Numbered from the stretch's first letter, positions 1 through 6,695 are shown. The stretch is DNA of 10,458 nt from Chryseobacterium sp. (GCA_017989575.1 JAGNPP010000067.1:1-10458), one strand, 5' to 3'. Numbers and translations are program-made. The notes: generated from the letters alone by a model not told the origin.

Positions 1-2
1 CA

Positions 3-959
3 ACAACAGATTCACAAAAATTATTGAGCGCCGTTTTCCGCTTGAAAGAACGGTACGGAAAAAATTTAATTATTGATTTTCTGAGAGGTTCAAAAAGTGT
101 AAAAATTACAGATTTTATGCGCAGTTTGCCGACTTACGGAATTGGAAATACTCAAGATAAAAATTATTGGCAAAATCTTCTGAGACAATTGCTCATCAAT
201 GGTTTTTTGAGTGAATCGAACGAGGAATTTTCTGTTTTAAAATTAAATGAAGAGAGCAAATTAATATTATTTAAAAATAAAAAAGTTGAATTCAAAAAAA
301 TAAAAGAACAAGCCAAAGCCGTGACTGTTGCAGAAATTGAGACCGATTATTCAACGCCAGAATTTGAAGGAAATGAAGATTTATTTGCAGAACTCAGAAC
401 TTTAAGACGAGAAATTGCCGAACGAGAAAATGTGCCGCCTTATGTTATTTTTTCTGATGCAACTTTGCTGGAATTGTCAACTTATCTTCCGAACTCAAAG
501 GAAGAACTGAATCAGATAAGCGGTTTCGGAGCTTTTAAAATTGAAAAATATGGAGAAATATTTCTTCCAACGATTATTGAATTTTCCAAAAATCACAATA
601 TAAGCAGTAAAATCTCCGAGAAAAAACCGAAGAAACAACGAGAACCAAGAAAAACTGTGAGTATTTCTGGAACTTTTGCTACAACTTTTGAAATGTACAA
701 ATCGGGAAATACCGTCGAAGAAATCGCAAAAATAAGAAATCTGTCTATCAATACCATTCAAAATCATTTAGCAAAATTTGTAGAAACGGGAAAGATTGAA
801 GCGGACGAATTAATGGATGTGAGTAAAATAGAACCGATTATTGAAATTGCAAAAAAACAGAGCATTCCATCTTTAAAAGCGATAAAAGATGAATTGGGCG
901 AAGGTTTTTCTTATTTTGAAATTCATATAGCGCTTGCTTATTATAAAACTCAACAATAA
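3..959 (+). CDS. recQ: RecQ-type ATP-dependent DNA helicase, C-terminal part (5' truncated by window edge)
   Basis: The frame is already open at base 3, before the first candidate start (TTG at 24), and its first residues (SQKLLSAVFRLKERYG) match the start of a RecQ winged-helix RQC domain, so the gene begins outside the window. Visible order: RQC winged helix (about 24-290), with the typical YGIG and QLLINGFL patches; an HRDC domain (about 387-585, LRREIAERENVPPYVIFSD then ISGFGAFKIEKYG); a basic linker (KKPKKQREPRK); and a C-terminal helix-turn-helix of the HTH_40 kind found at the end of many bacterial RecQ proteins (about 669-825, NTVEEIAKIRNLSINTIQNHL). RecQ is a 3'-5' helicase acting in recombination and fork repair. 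The ATPase domains and zinc-binding cysteines lie to the left and cannot be checked. No clear terminator is seen before fic. Confidence 0.93.
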   Translation, partial: TTDSQKLLSAVFRLKERYGKNLIIDFLRGSKSVKITDFMRSLPTYGIGNTQDKNYWQNLLRQLLINGFLSESNEEFSVLKLNEESKLILFKNKKVEFKKIKEQAKAVTVAEIETDYSTPEFEGNEDLFAELRTLRREIAERENVPPYVIFSDATLLELSTYLPNSKEELNQISGFGAFKIEKYGEIFLPTIIEFSKNHNISSKISEKKPKKQREPRKTVSISGTFATTFEMYKSGNTVEEIAKIRNLSINTIQNHLAKFVETGKIEADELMDVSKIEPIIEIAKKQSIPSLKAIKDELGEGFSYFEIHIALAYYKTQQ

Positions 960-971
960 AAATTATTTTTC

Positions 972-1013
972 TTAATATCGGATAGAATAAAATAATAGAT
1001 TATCCGATATTAA
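972..1013. promoter_or_regulatory. Perfect 13-bp inverted repeat upstream of fic, candidate operator
   Basis: TTAATATCGGATA at 972-984 is exactly repeated in inverted form at 1001-1013, with a 16-nt AT-only-rich spacer. There is no T-run after the right arm, so it does not look like a terminator for recQ. The right arm ends 11 nt before the -7 box at 1025, placing it over the expected -33 region, where a bound protein would block RNA polymerase. A regulator is not proven; the Fic protein itself, which has a DNA-binding-like C-terminus, is the nearest candidate. Confidence 0.7.
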
Positions 1014-1024
1014 AATAAAAATCG

Positions 1025-1032
1025 TAAATTTG
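1025..1032 (+). promoter_or_regulatory. fic promoter, -7 box TAnnTTTG (leaderless start)
   Basis: TAAATTTG matches the Bacteroidota -7 consensus TAnnTTTG exactly. Only five bases separate it from the fic ATG at 1038, so the transcript should begin at or within a few bases of the start codon. No good -33 TTG was found at the usual distance; that region is occupied by the right arm of the dyad. Confidence 0.65.
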
Positions 1033-1037
1033 TCATT

Positions 1038-2003
1038 ATGAAATGGCAAGAATACCCATATCACTTTGAAGGTTTAGAAAAACAACTCGAAAGAATTCTG
1101 CAGAAAAAAGCGGAATTAGACAAGTTGCGACCAATTCCGACGTACGCGTTGAAGAGCATTAAGGAAAGTTTGATGATAGAATGGACCTACAATTCGAACA
1201 GTATTGAAGGGAATACTTTGACGCTTCAGGAAACGAAAATGGTTATTGAAGAAGGATTTACCATCAAAGGAAAATCTTTGCGGGAACATTTCGAAGCCGT
1301 AAATCATCAAGAAGCGATAGAATTAGTGGAAAGTTTAATATCGGATAGCTACATTTTGAAGGAAACCGATATTTTGAATATTCACGAATTGGTTCTTCAA
1401 AAAATTGAAAAAGATTTTGCCGGGCGTTTCAGAACTTCAGGTGTTAGGATTTCGGGAGCCAATTTTGTTCCGCCAAATGCATTGAAAATTGATGAATACA
1501 TCACAGAATTAACCGATTGGACGAATACTTCTGATATGAATATCGTTTTGAAATCCGCAATTTTTCATCATCGTTTTGTTTGGATTCATCCATTTTTTGA
1601 TGGAAATGGAAGAACGGCGCGATTGCTTTTTAATTTATTGTTGATGAAAGAAGGTTTTCCGCCTGCGATTATCCTTAAAAATGATAGAAAAAAATATTAC
1701 GATGCTTTGAATTCTGCAAATAATGGCAATTATTCTAAGTTGGTTTTGCTTATTCTGCAGGCTTTAGAAAGAAGTTTAGATATTTATTTGGGTAGCCTTA
1801 ATAATACTTATGATGATTATCAAAGTATTACTAATATTGTGAGCGAACCGAATGTTCCTTACGGGCAAGAATATGTGAGTTTGTTGGCAAGACAAGGAAA
1901 AATTGATGCTTTCAAAGAAGGTCGGAATTGGTTGACCACGAAGGAAGCGGTTTTGGATTATATTGAAAAACGGGATAGGAAAAGAGTTTTGAAGGAAAAT
2001 TAA
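1038..2003 (+). CDS. Fic family protein (probable protein adenylyltransferase, class II, with C-terminal HTH)
   Basis: A 321-residue Fic enzyme. Fic proteins transfer AMP (sometimes other nucleotide parts) to hydroxyl side chains of target proteins. The catalytic motif HPFFDGNGRTAR is intact at residues 184-195 (His184 is the base, Asp188 the metal ligand, Arg192 and Arg195 phosphate contacts). The N-terminal motif S53-N-S-I-E57-G58 fits the (S/T)xxxE(G/N) inhibitory helix, which makes this a self-inhibited class II Fic with Glu57 blocking ATP gamma-phosphate binding. After the Fic fold, residues about 270-315 (YVSLLARQGKIDAFKEGRNWLTTKEAVLDYIE) resemble an excisionase/MerR-like helix-turn-helix. 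There is no separate antitoxin gene beside it, as expected for class II. The start at 1038 is set by the -7 box five bases upstream. The target protein cannot be told from the sequence. Confidence 0.93.
   Translation: MKWQEYPYHFEGLEKQLERILQKKAELDKLRPIPTYALKSIKESLMIEWTYNSNSIEGNTLTLQETKMVIEEGFTIKGKSLREHFEAVNHQEAIELVESLISDSYILKETDILNIHELVLQKIEKDFAGRFRTSGVRISGANFVPPNALKIDEYITELTDWTNTSDMNIVLKSAIFHHRFVWIHPFFDGNGRTARLLFNLLLMKEGFPPAIILKNDRKKYYDALNSANNGNYSKLVLLILQALERSLDIYLGSLNNTYDDYQSITNIVSEPNVPYGQEYVSLLARQGKIDAFKEGRNWLTTKEAVLDYIEKRDRKRVLKEN
1337..1373. promoter_or_regulatory. Second AATATCGG / CCGATATT dyad, inside fic
   Basis: AATATCGG (1337-1344) and CCGATATT (1366-1373) repeat the core arms of the upstream dyad (974-981 and 1004-1011). 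The inner gap is 21 nt here and 22 nt upstream. The left side matches the upstream copy over 14 bases (TTAATATCGGATAG, 1335-1348 against 972-985). It lies within the coding sequence, so it may be an auxiliary operator; function is inferred. Confidence 0.5.
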
Positions 2004-2010
2004 ATTTGAC

Positions 2011-2037
2011 AGCGAGGAAATTTTTCTTCGCTTTTTT
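2011..2037 (+). terminator. Rho-independent terminator of fic
   Basis: AGCGAGGAAA (2011-2020) pairs with TTTCTTCGCT (2023-2032) over ten base pairs with one G-U, followed by a run of six T (2032-2037). It starts 7 nt after the fic stop codon. Confidence 0.8.
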
Positions 2038-2085
2038 CAATTATTAAAATTAACATTCGTTTATTTTTAACATTAAAGAAAAAAG

Positions 2086-2093
2086 TAAATTAG
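2086..2093 (+). promoter_or_regulatory. Weak -7-like box upstream of the T9SS protein gene
   Basis: TAAATTAG differs from TAnnTTTG at one base and lies 21 nt before the ATG at 2115. No convincing -33 TTG was found at normal spacing. It is offered as the best promoter candidate in the short gap after the fic terminator. Confidence 0.3.
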
Positions 2094-2114
2094 CGTCCTC
2101 AATTTTAAATTATA

Positions 2115-3427
2115 ATGAAGAAAATTTTACTAATTGCATTTGGATTATTTTTATCGCAATCCAATGCACAAACTTTACTTGATGAAGGCTTTGAAGGCGC
2201 TACATTTCCGCCAACCGGCTGGACTACTTTTATCGGAACAAACGGTTTAGGACCCACCCAAAATTGGAAACTTGAAACTCAATTTGTAAATTCCGGAGCA
2301 AAAGCGGCTTATGTTCAATATCAAAATGTAAGCGGCGGTCTAGCAGAAGATTGGATGGTAACTTCGCAAATCGATTTAGCAACAGCTTCGCAAGCGGAAC
2401 TTTCGTTTTTTACCAGAAAATTATTTGCAAATCAAACTTCTAACAAAAGCACCTATTACATCAAAGTTTCTACAACCTCACAAACTGACCGTAGCACTTT
2501 TACAGACGCTCAAATTTGGACAGAGGAGCAATTGACAGCAGTTTATAATGTTTACGAAAAAAAGATTGTAGATTTAAGCGCGTTTGCAGGGCAAAAAGTA
2601 TATATTGCTTTTGTAATGACCAATGTGACAACGGGAATTCTTGGTTTGTAGATGATGTAAAATTATCTGCACAATCATCGGAAACTCCTGCTGCCACTTT
2701 GCCTTACCAATACGGTTTTGAAGCGGAAGATGGCTGGAAAACAGAAAATCTGGGTAGCGGAAACACTTGGACTATTGAAGAAACTAATTCTTTTTACGCA
2801 GCTTCTGAAGGCTCAAAAAACGCTCGCTACAGATTCAGCGCAAGCAATCCTGCAAACGCATGGTATGTTTCCAGAGGAATCCAATTGACGAAAGATTTAC
2901 CAATTACCATCAAATTTGATTATAGAACTGGTGGTTTCAATGGTATTGAAAAACTGAAAGTGGCTATCGGAAAAAATAAAAATGTGCCCAATCTTACCAA
3001 CATTGTATGGGATAACAACGGAGAATCAGAAATCACCAATACCGGTTGGGAAACAGGCATCATTGAGTTTACACCAACAGAAGAGGGGGTTCATTATTTA
3101 GGATTTAACGCATACTCTGATGCGAATCAAATGTATGTTTTCATTGATAATGTAAGAATCAGCGAAGCGGTTTTAGCTGTGAATCAAACTAAAAAAGAAA
3201 ATCTTACAATTTATCCAAATCCTGTGAAAGATATTTTGAATTTGAAAAACGATTCTGAGATTTCAAAAATTTCTGTTTATAGTTTAGACGGAAAATTAAT
3301 CCGTGACAAAAAAGTCAGCAGCAAAGAAACGACAATCAATCTATCAGGAATTTCTGCCGGAAGTTATATCGGCATTATAGAATCAACTAATGGAAACAAA
3401 CAAACTGTGAAATTGATTAAGAAATAA
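2115..3427 (+). pseudogene. T9SS type A sorting domain protein with two adhesin-like (choice-of-anchor J) domains, frameshifted
   Basis: One gene read in two frames. Part 1 (2115-2651) starts with a signal peptide (MKKILLIAFGLFLSQSNA, likely cleaved before Q) and a jelly-roll choice-of-anchor J/cleaved-adhesin domain (DEGFEGATFPPTGW... AEDWMVTSQIDL... VYIAFVMTN). The frame is lost right there: the stop at 2649 follows a nonsense tail, while the next frame continues the domain from 2627 with DNGNSWFVDDVKLSAQ, the normal end of such a domain. Part 2 then carries a second similar domain (about 2700-3170) and a C-terminal T9SS type A sorting tail (NLTIYPNPVKDILNL ... GSYIGIIESTNGNKQTVKLIKK). Repairing one missing base (or removing two) near 2625 gives about 436 residues. 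An intact product would be exported through the Sec and type IX systems to the cell surface or medium. The break may be a real mutation or a sequencing error; no homopolymer is present at the site. Part 2 has no plausible start or signal peptide of its own. Confidence 0.85.
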
Positions 3428-3445
3428 TTTCAGTTTTAATAAATC

Positions 3446-3478
3446 AAAAAAACGTCAGAATCTTCTGGCGTTTTTTTT
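3446..3478. terminator. Bidirectional terminator between the T9SS gene (+) and SDR gene (-)
   Basis: An A-run plus ACGTCAGAA (to 3460) pairs with TTCTGGCGT (from 3463) and a T-run to 3478; the stem has one G-U and a 2-nt spacer. The T-run on the right terminates rightward transcripts, and the A-run on the left gives a U-tract for leftward ones. It overlaps the last bases of the SDR gene stop codon (3477-3479). Confidence 0.85.
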
Positions 3479-4205
3479 ATGGCAATTTCGCAACTAGAAA
3501 TTCTGGCGATAATTTTAAAATCCAATATATGATTTTCCATTTCCAATTGGGAACAATCGTGAAAGAAGTTCCAGCATTTACGATATGTTGAGCTACGTAA
3601 CCAGGTTCCATTAGCAATGATTGATTCAAATCCAAACCTGCATTGATTTTGGTATTGATGTAACCGCTCACCAGAACATTCACTGTGATTTTTCTTGCAT
3701 TCAATTCTTGCCGAAGTCCAGCTAAATATTGGGTAAAAGCAGATTTCGTACTTCCATAGACGAAGTTGCTTTTCCGTCCACGAACACCGGAAAGTGAAGA
3801 AAGGCCGATGATTCTTTCAAGATTTTCATTATTAATGTCCGTTGCAATGATATTTAAAATAGAAACTGCGCCCACATAATTCGTCTTCATCATTTCAAAA
3901 GTTCCGGAAAAATCTCTTAAAGCTTTTTGATTTTCAACCAAAAATCCAGCTGCATAAACTACAATATTTGGCTTTACAGAAAGTTCATCATAAAATTTTT
4001 GATGAGAATTGAAGTCTGTAGCATCAAAGTATTTAACTTCAATTTTTGATTTTTCTAATTGATTTTCATTAATAAAGTTTTCCAAAGATTCTAAGTTCCT
4101 GGAAGATGCGATGATGGAAAATCCTTTTTTCAAATATTGCAAAATACATTGTTTTGCCACATCCGAATTGGCACCGAGAATCAGAACAGTTTTATTGGAA
4201 TTCAT
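3477..4205 (-). CDS. SDR family NAD(P)-dependent oxidoreductase
   Basis: A classical-size (242 aa) short-chain dehydrogenase/reductase. Visible features: beta strand plus GANSDVA (residues 11-17), a variant of the TGxxxGxG cofactor loop; VYAAG (83-87), equivalent to NNAG; catalytic Asn109; Ser137 in LSSLSG; and Tyr150 and Lys154 in YGSTK. The GANSD type of glycine loop and the hydrophobic aromatic C-terminus (IVPNWKWKIIYWILKL) recall the DprE2-like group of SDRs acting on lipid-linked or cell-envelope sugars, but the substrate cannot be decided here. I set the start at the ATG at 4205: the frame is open to a TTG at 4226, but that would place a perfect -7 promoter box (4210-4217) inside the gene. 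It is divergent from aroC. Confidence 0.88.
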   Translation of the reverse strand: MNSNKTVLILGANSDVAKQCILQYLKKGFSIIASSRNLESLENFINENQLEKSKIEVKYFDATDFNSHQKFYDELSVKPNIVVYAAGFLVENQKALRDFSGTFEMMKTNYVGAVSILNIIATDINNENLERIIGLSSLSGVRGRKSNFVYGSTKSAFTQYLAGLRQELNARKITVNVLVSGYINTKINAGLDLNQSLLMEPGYVAQHIVNAGTSFTIVPNWKWKIIYWILKLSPEFLVAKLP

Positions 4206-4209
4206 TATG

Positions 4210-4217
4210 CAAAGATA
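4210..4217 (-). promoter_or_regulatory. SDR promoter, -7 box TAnnTTTG (leaderless start)
   Basis: On the minus strand the sequence reads TATCTTTG, a perfect -7 box, with four bases between it and the ATG at 4205. Transcription would start at or next to the start codon. No clear -33 TTG is seen. Confidence 0.6.
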
Positions 4218-4226
4218 GATTTTCAA

Positions 4227-4340
4227 ATAATAGACGATGGATAATAGGCTGGTAATTTATTCAAAAATAAGTTTTTAATCAGTAAATTTGTAACGGTAGT
4301 TTTTAGTTTAAAAATAATCTATCATCTATCCGTCTATTAT
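4227..4340. repeat. Imperfect inverted repeat in the SDR-aroC intergenic region
   Basis: ATAATAGACG at 4227-4236 is repeated in inverted form at 4331-4340. Both flanks are GATA-rich (GATGGATAATAG against GGATAGATGATAG in the reversed copy), so the similarity extends imperfectly beyond ten bases. The arms flank the divergent promoter region: the left arm is just upstream of the SDR -7 box and the right arm is in the aroC leader. It may be a pair of short dispersed repeats or only low-complexity sequence. Confidence 0.4.
4283..4290 (+). promoter_or_regulatory. aroC promoter, -7 box TAnnTTTG
   Basis: TAAATTTG matches the consensus exactly and lies 64 nt before the aroC ATG, implying a leader of about 60 nt that includes one arm of the inverted repeat. 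No T-run or attenuator-like hairpin with a leader peptide was found in that leader. The -33 region lacks a clear TTG. Confidence 0.55.
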
Positions 4341-4354
4341 CTAATTTTTCATTT

Positions 4355-5416
4355 ATGTTTAATGTTTTAGGAAACTTTTTGACGCTTTCTTCGTTCGGCG
4401 AAAGTCACGGGGAAGCTTACGGCGGAATTATCACCAATTTTCCCGCTGGTCTGGAAATCGATATCGAGAAAGTTCAATTGGAACTTGACCGCAGAAAACC
4501 CGGACAATCTGCAATTGTTACACAAAGAAAAGAAGGCGACAAAGTTCGATTTTTATCAGGGATTTTTGATGGAAAATCGACAGGAACACCAATTGGCTTC
4601 ATTGTTGAAAATGAAAACCAACGTTCCAAAGATTACGACCACATCGCTCAAGCTTATCGTCCAAGTCACGCCGATTATACTTACGACCAAAAATACGGCA
4701 TCCGCGATTATCGTGGTGGTGGAAAATCTTCTGCTCGTGAAACATTGAATTGGGTTGTTGCAGGTGCTTTGGCAAAACAACTTCTTCCCGAAATTGAAAT
4801 CAATGCTTACGTTTCATCAGTTGGCGAAATCTTCTGTGAAAAACCTTATCAAGCTTTGGACTTTTCTAAAACCGAAAGCAACATCGTTCGTTGTCCAGAT
4901 GAGGAAACGGCAGAGAAAATGATTGAGAGAATCAAAGAAATCAAGAAAGAAGGCAATACGATTGGCGGAACGGTGACTTGTGTCATCAAGAATGTTCCGG
5001 TTGGATTGGGCGAACCGATTTTCAATAAACTGCACGCCGAATTGGGAAAAGCAATGCTGAATATCAACGCTTGCAAAGGTTTTGAATATGGTAGCGGATT
5101 TTGTGGCGCAAAGATGACTGGAAGTGAACACAATGACCTTTTCAACGAAGATGGAACAACACAAAGTAATCTATCTGGCGGAATCCAAGGTGGGATTTCC
5201 AACGGAATGGATATTTATTTCCGAGTGGCTTTCAAACCGGTTGCTACGATTCTTCGTCCACAGGAAAGCATCAACAAAGACGGTGAATCTGTGACAGTGG
5301 AAGGTAAAGGAAGACACGACCCTTGTGTGGTTCCGAGAGCGGTTCCGATTGTGGAAAGTCTTGCCTCGTTTGTGTTGGCAGATATGTATTTAATTAATAA
5401 AACCAGAAAACTATAA
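4355..5416 (+). CDS. aroC: Chorismate synthase
   Basis: A cytosolic FMN-dependent enzyme that removes phosphate from 5-enolpyruvylshikimate-3-phosphate to give chorismate, the last step of the shikimate pathway. The length of 353 aa is normal. The three family signatures are intact: GESHG at residues 15-19 in the usual MFNVLGNFLTLSSFGESHG start; RPSHADYTYDQKYG...RGGGKSSARET at 102-130, with Lys where many members have Arg in GGGRSSARE; and RHDPCVVPRAVPIVE near 320-334, including the conserved His321. The start at 4355 gives the canonical N-terminus. The stop codon overlaps the next start by one base (TAATG at 5414-5418), so it is likely translated together with the thioredoxin-fold gene downstream. 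Confidence 0.97.
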   Translation: MFNVLGNFLTLSSFGESHGEAYGGIITNFPAGLEIDIEKVQLELDRRKPGQSAIVTQRKEGDKVRFLSGIFDGKSTGTPIGFIVENENQRSKDYDHIAQAYRPSHADYTYDQKYGIRDYRGGGKSSARETLNWVVAGALAKQLLPEIEINAYVSSVGEIFCEKPYQALDFSKTESNIVRCPDEETAEKMIERIKEIKKEGNTIGGTVTCVIKNVPVGLGEPIFNKLHAELGKAMLNINACKGFEYGSGFCGAKMTGSEHNDLFNEDGTTQSNLSGGIQGGISNGMDIYFRVAFKPVATILRPQESINKDGESVTVEGKGRHDPCVVPRAVPIVESLASFVLADMYLINKTRKL

Positions 5417-5982
5417 TGGACATCAAATCATTTTGGGACAACGCTGTTTCCTACACAGAATATCTTACCAATGCAGGAGAAAGACTAGGAAATCCAAAAG
5501 ATACACAAGAAGCAGAATACGCTGAATATTATAGATTGGGAATCCAAAGAATGAACAGAATGTGGGAAAAATATCTTCCAAACTCTGAGCAGGTGGCTAC
5601 TTTGGCAAACAAGAATTTCCATGGGAAAATATTGATTATTTCTGAGGCTTGGTGTGGCGATGCGAGTCAGGTTTTGCCTGTTGTTGTGAAGTTTTTTGAA
5701 CAATTTGAAATCAAAATTTCTTACCGTGACCAGGAACCAAGTTTGATTGATGACTTTTTGGTAAATGGTGGAAAGTCAATTCCAATTGTGATTTTTCTTG
5801 ATGAAAATTTCAATGAGATTGCCCATTGGGGCCCGAGACCACAACACGGAACTGAACTTTTGGAAAAGCACAAAGCGAATCCAGAGGAATTCACAAGAGA
5901 CCAATTCTATGTTGAATTGCAAACTTATTATGCGAAAAACAGAGGTTTTGATACGATTGAGGAACTTCTAAACTTGTTGTAA
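5416..5982 (+). CDS. Thioredoxin family protein, single-cysteine type (Thioredoxin_9-like)
   Basis: A 188-aa soluble protein with no signal peptide. The thioredoxin fold spans about residues 58-165: strand KILIISEAWCGDAS, with one cysteine (Cys80) in a WCGDA site instead of CxxC, and a cis-proline loop at Ser121-Ile122-Pro123 (GGKSIPIVIFLD). This matches the Thioredoxin_9-type family common in Bacteroidota and Firmicutes, whose substrates are not well defined. With the resolving cysteine replaced by Ala83, a standard dithiol cycle is impossible; a mixed-disulfide, bacillithiol/thiol-linked or non-redox role is possible. It overlaps aroC by one base, so co-expression is almost certain, but no link to chorismate chemistry is evident. 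Confidence 0.88.
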   Translation: MDIKSFWDNAVSYTEYLTNAGERLGNPKDTQEAEYAEYYRLGIQRMNRMWEKYLPNSEQVATLANKNFHGKILIISEAWCGDASQVLPVVVKFFEQFEIKISYRDQEPSLIDDFLVNGGKSIPIVIFLDENFNEIAHWGPRPQHGTELLEKHKANPEEFTRDQFYVELQTYYAKNRGFDTIEELLNLL

Positions 5983-6000
5983 ATCTTCTATTGAAGACGA

Positions 6001-6120
6001 ATCCTGCGTAAGGGATAGAAACGGATATCCTTTTGCTTGCCTTGCCAGGCAAGCAGAAGATAGTAGTGGATAGCCAGACCCGAGCGATGGCCTTAGTGTT
6101 GGCGAGGGATACGCCCAAAT
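6001..6120 (+). repeat. Structured intergenic element, copy 1 (possible small RNA or dispersed hairpin repeat)
   Basis: This fills the gap between two thioredoxin-fold genes. Closing stem GCGTA (6006-6010) with TACGC (6110-6114); a central 13-bp hairpin, arms 6030-6042 and 6047-6059 with one G-U and a TGCC loop; shared boxes GGATAGAAACGG (6013-6024), GGATAGCC (6068-6075) and GCCCAAAT (6113-6120). It is more GC-rich than the surrounding intergenic DNA. The hairpin lacks a T-run on either strand, so it is not a standard terminator. A diverged copy lies at 9857-9970 on the minus strand. From memory, similar motifs recur between genes in flavobacterial genomes; this could not be checked. Function unknown. 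Confidence 0.6.
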
Positions 6121-6137
6121 TTTTAAAATATTTAGTT

Positions 6138-6695
6138 ATGGAATTTTTGAAAAAGAATTGGATATATTTTGTGTTAATTGTGGTTTTATCCGCGTTTGCT
6201 ATGATAAAGCCACTTCGGGATTTTGTTTCGGAACAGATGGCAATGAGCCCAACTGTGGAAAAAATCAACAATGAAACGATGCTTTCTGACGATGTTTTGA
6301 ATATCGATTTGAAAGGCATCAATACGACGAGCACGAATCTGAAAAACCTGCGCGGGAAAGTGTTGTTGCTCAATTTTTGGGGAACTTGGTGTCCGCCTTG
6401 CAGAACCGAATGGCCGACAATTCAGAAACTTTATGATTTGAAAAAAGACAAAGTGGAATTTGCGCTGATTGCGATGCAAGACAAGGAGGAAGATGTGAAA
6501 AAATTCTTGAAGGAAAACAATTACACGGTTCCGGTTTATATTGCGGAAAGTCCTTTGGATCCGAAGATTTTACCAACGGCTTTTCCCACCACTTATTTGA
6601 TTGGGAAAGATGGGAGAATCTTGAAAAAGGAAGATAGCTCGATGGATTGGAGCAAGGATTCGATCTTGGAGTTTATTGATAATGTGACGAAGTAG
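6138..6695 (+). CDS. TlpA-like membrane-anchored thiol-disulfide thioredoxin
   Basis: A 185-aa protein with an N-terminal membrane anchor (residues about 8-23, WIYFVLIVVLSAFAMI) and a TlpA/ResA-type thioredoxin domain facing the periplasm. Active site W84-C85-P-P-C88, followed by RTEWP as in TlpA proteins; cis-Pro150 in TAFPTTYLIG. Such proteins reduce or exchange disulfides in exported proteins, for example in cytochrome c maturation or oxidative defence; the exact partner is unknown. I chose the ATG at 6138. The frame is open back to 6033, but that stretch is the structured element and would put about 35 hydrophilic residues in front of the anchor. No clear -7 box lies just upstream, so it is probably expressed from the aroC promoter or through the element. 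Confidence 0.92.
   Translation: MEFLKKNWIYFVLIVVLSAFAMIKPLRDFVSEQMAMSPTVEKINNETMLSDDVLNIDLKGINTTSTNLKNLRGKVLLLNFWGTWCPPCRTEWPTIQKLYDLKKDKVEFALIAMQDKEEDVKKFLKENNYTVPVYIAESPLDPKILPTAFPTTYLIGKDGRILKKEDSSMDWSKDSILEFIDNVTK

Noticed and set aside
4206..4226. Upstream TTG start of the SDR gene
   Set aside because: It would contain the perfect -7 box at 4210-4217; the ATG at 4205 directly precedes the Rossmann strand as expected.
6030..6059. Central hairpin of element copy 1 as a rho-independent terminator
   Set aside because: There is no T-run after the stem on either strand, and it is embedded in a larger conserved fold.
6033..6137. Upstream extension of the TlpA-like gene to a TTG at 6033
   Set aside because: The extra residues translate the structured element, are not protein-like, and would put a hydrophilic tail in front of the membrane anchor; the ATG at 6138 gives a normal TlpA-type N-terminus.
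5891..6373. Leftward open frame of 160 codons
   Set aside because: It is antisense to the two thioredoxin genes and crosses the structured element; composition and position fit a shadow frame.
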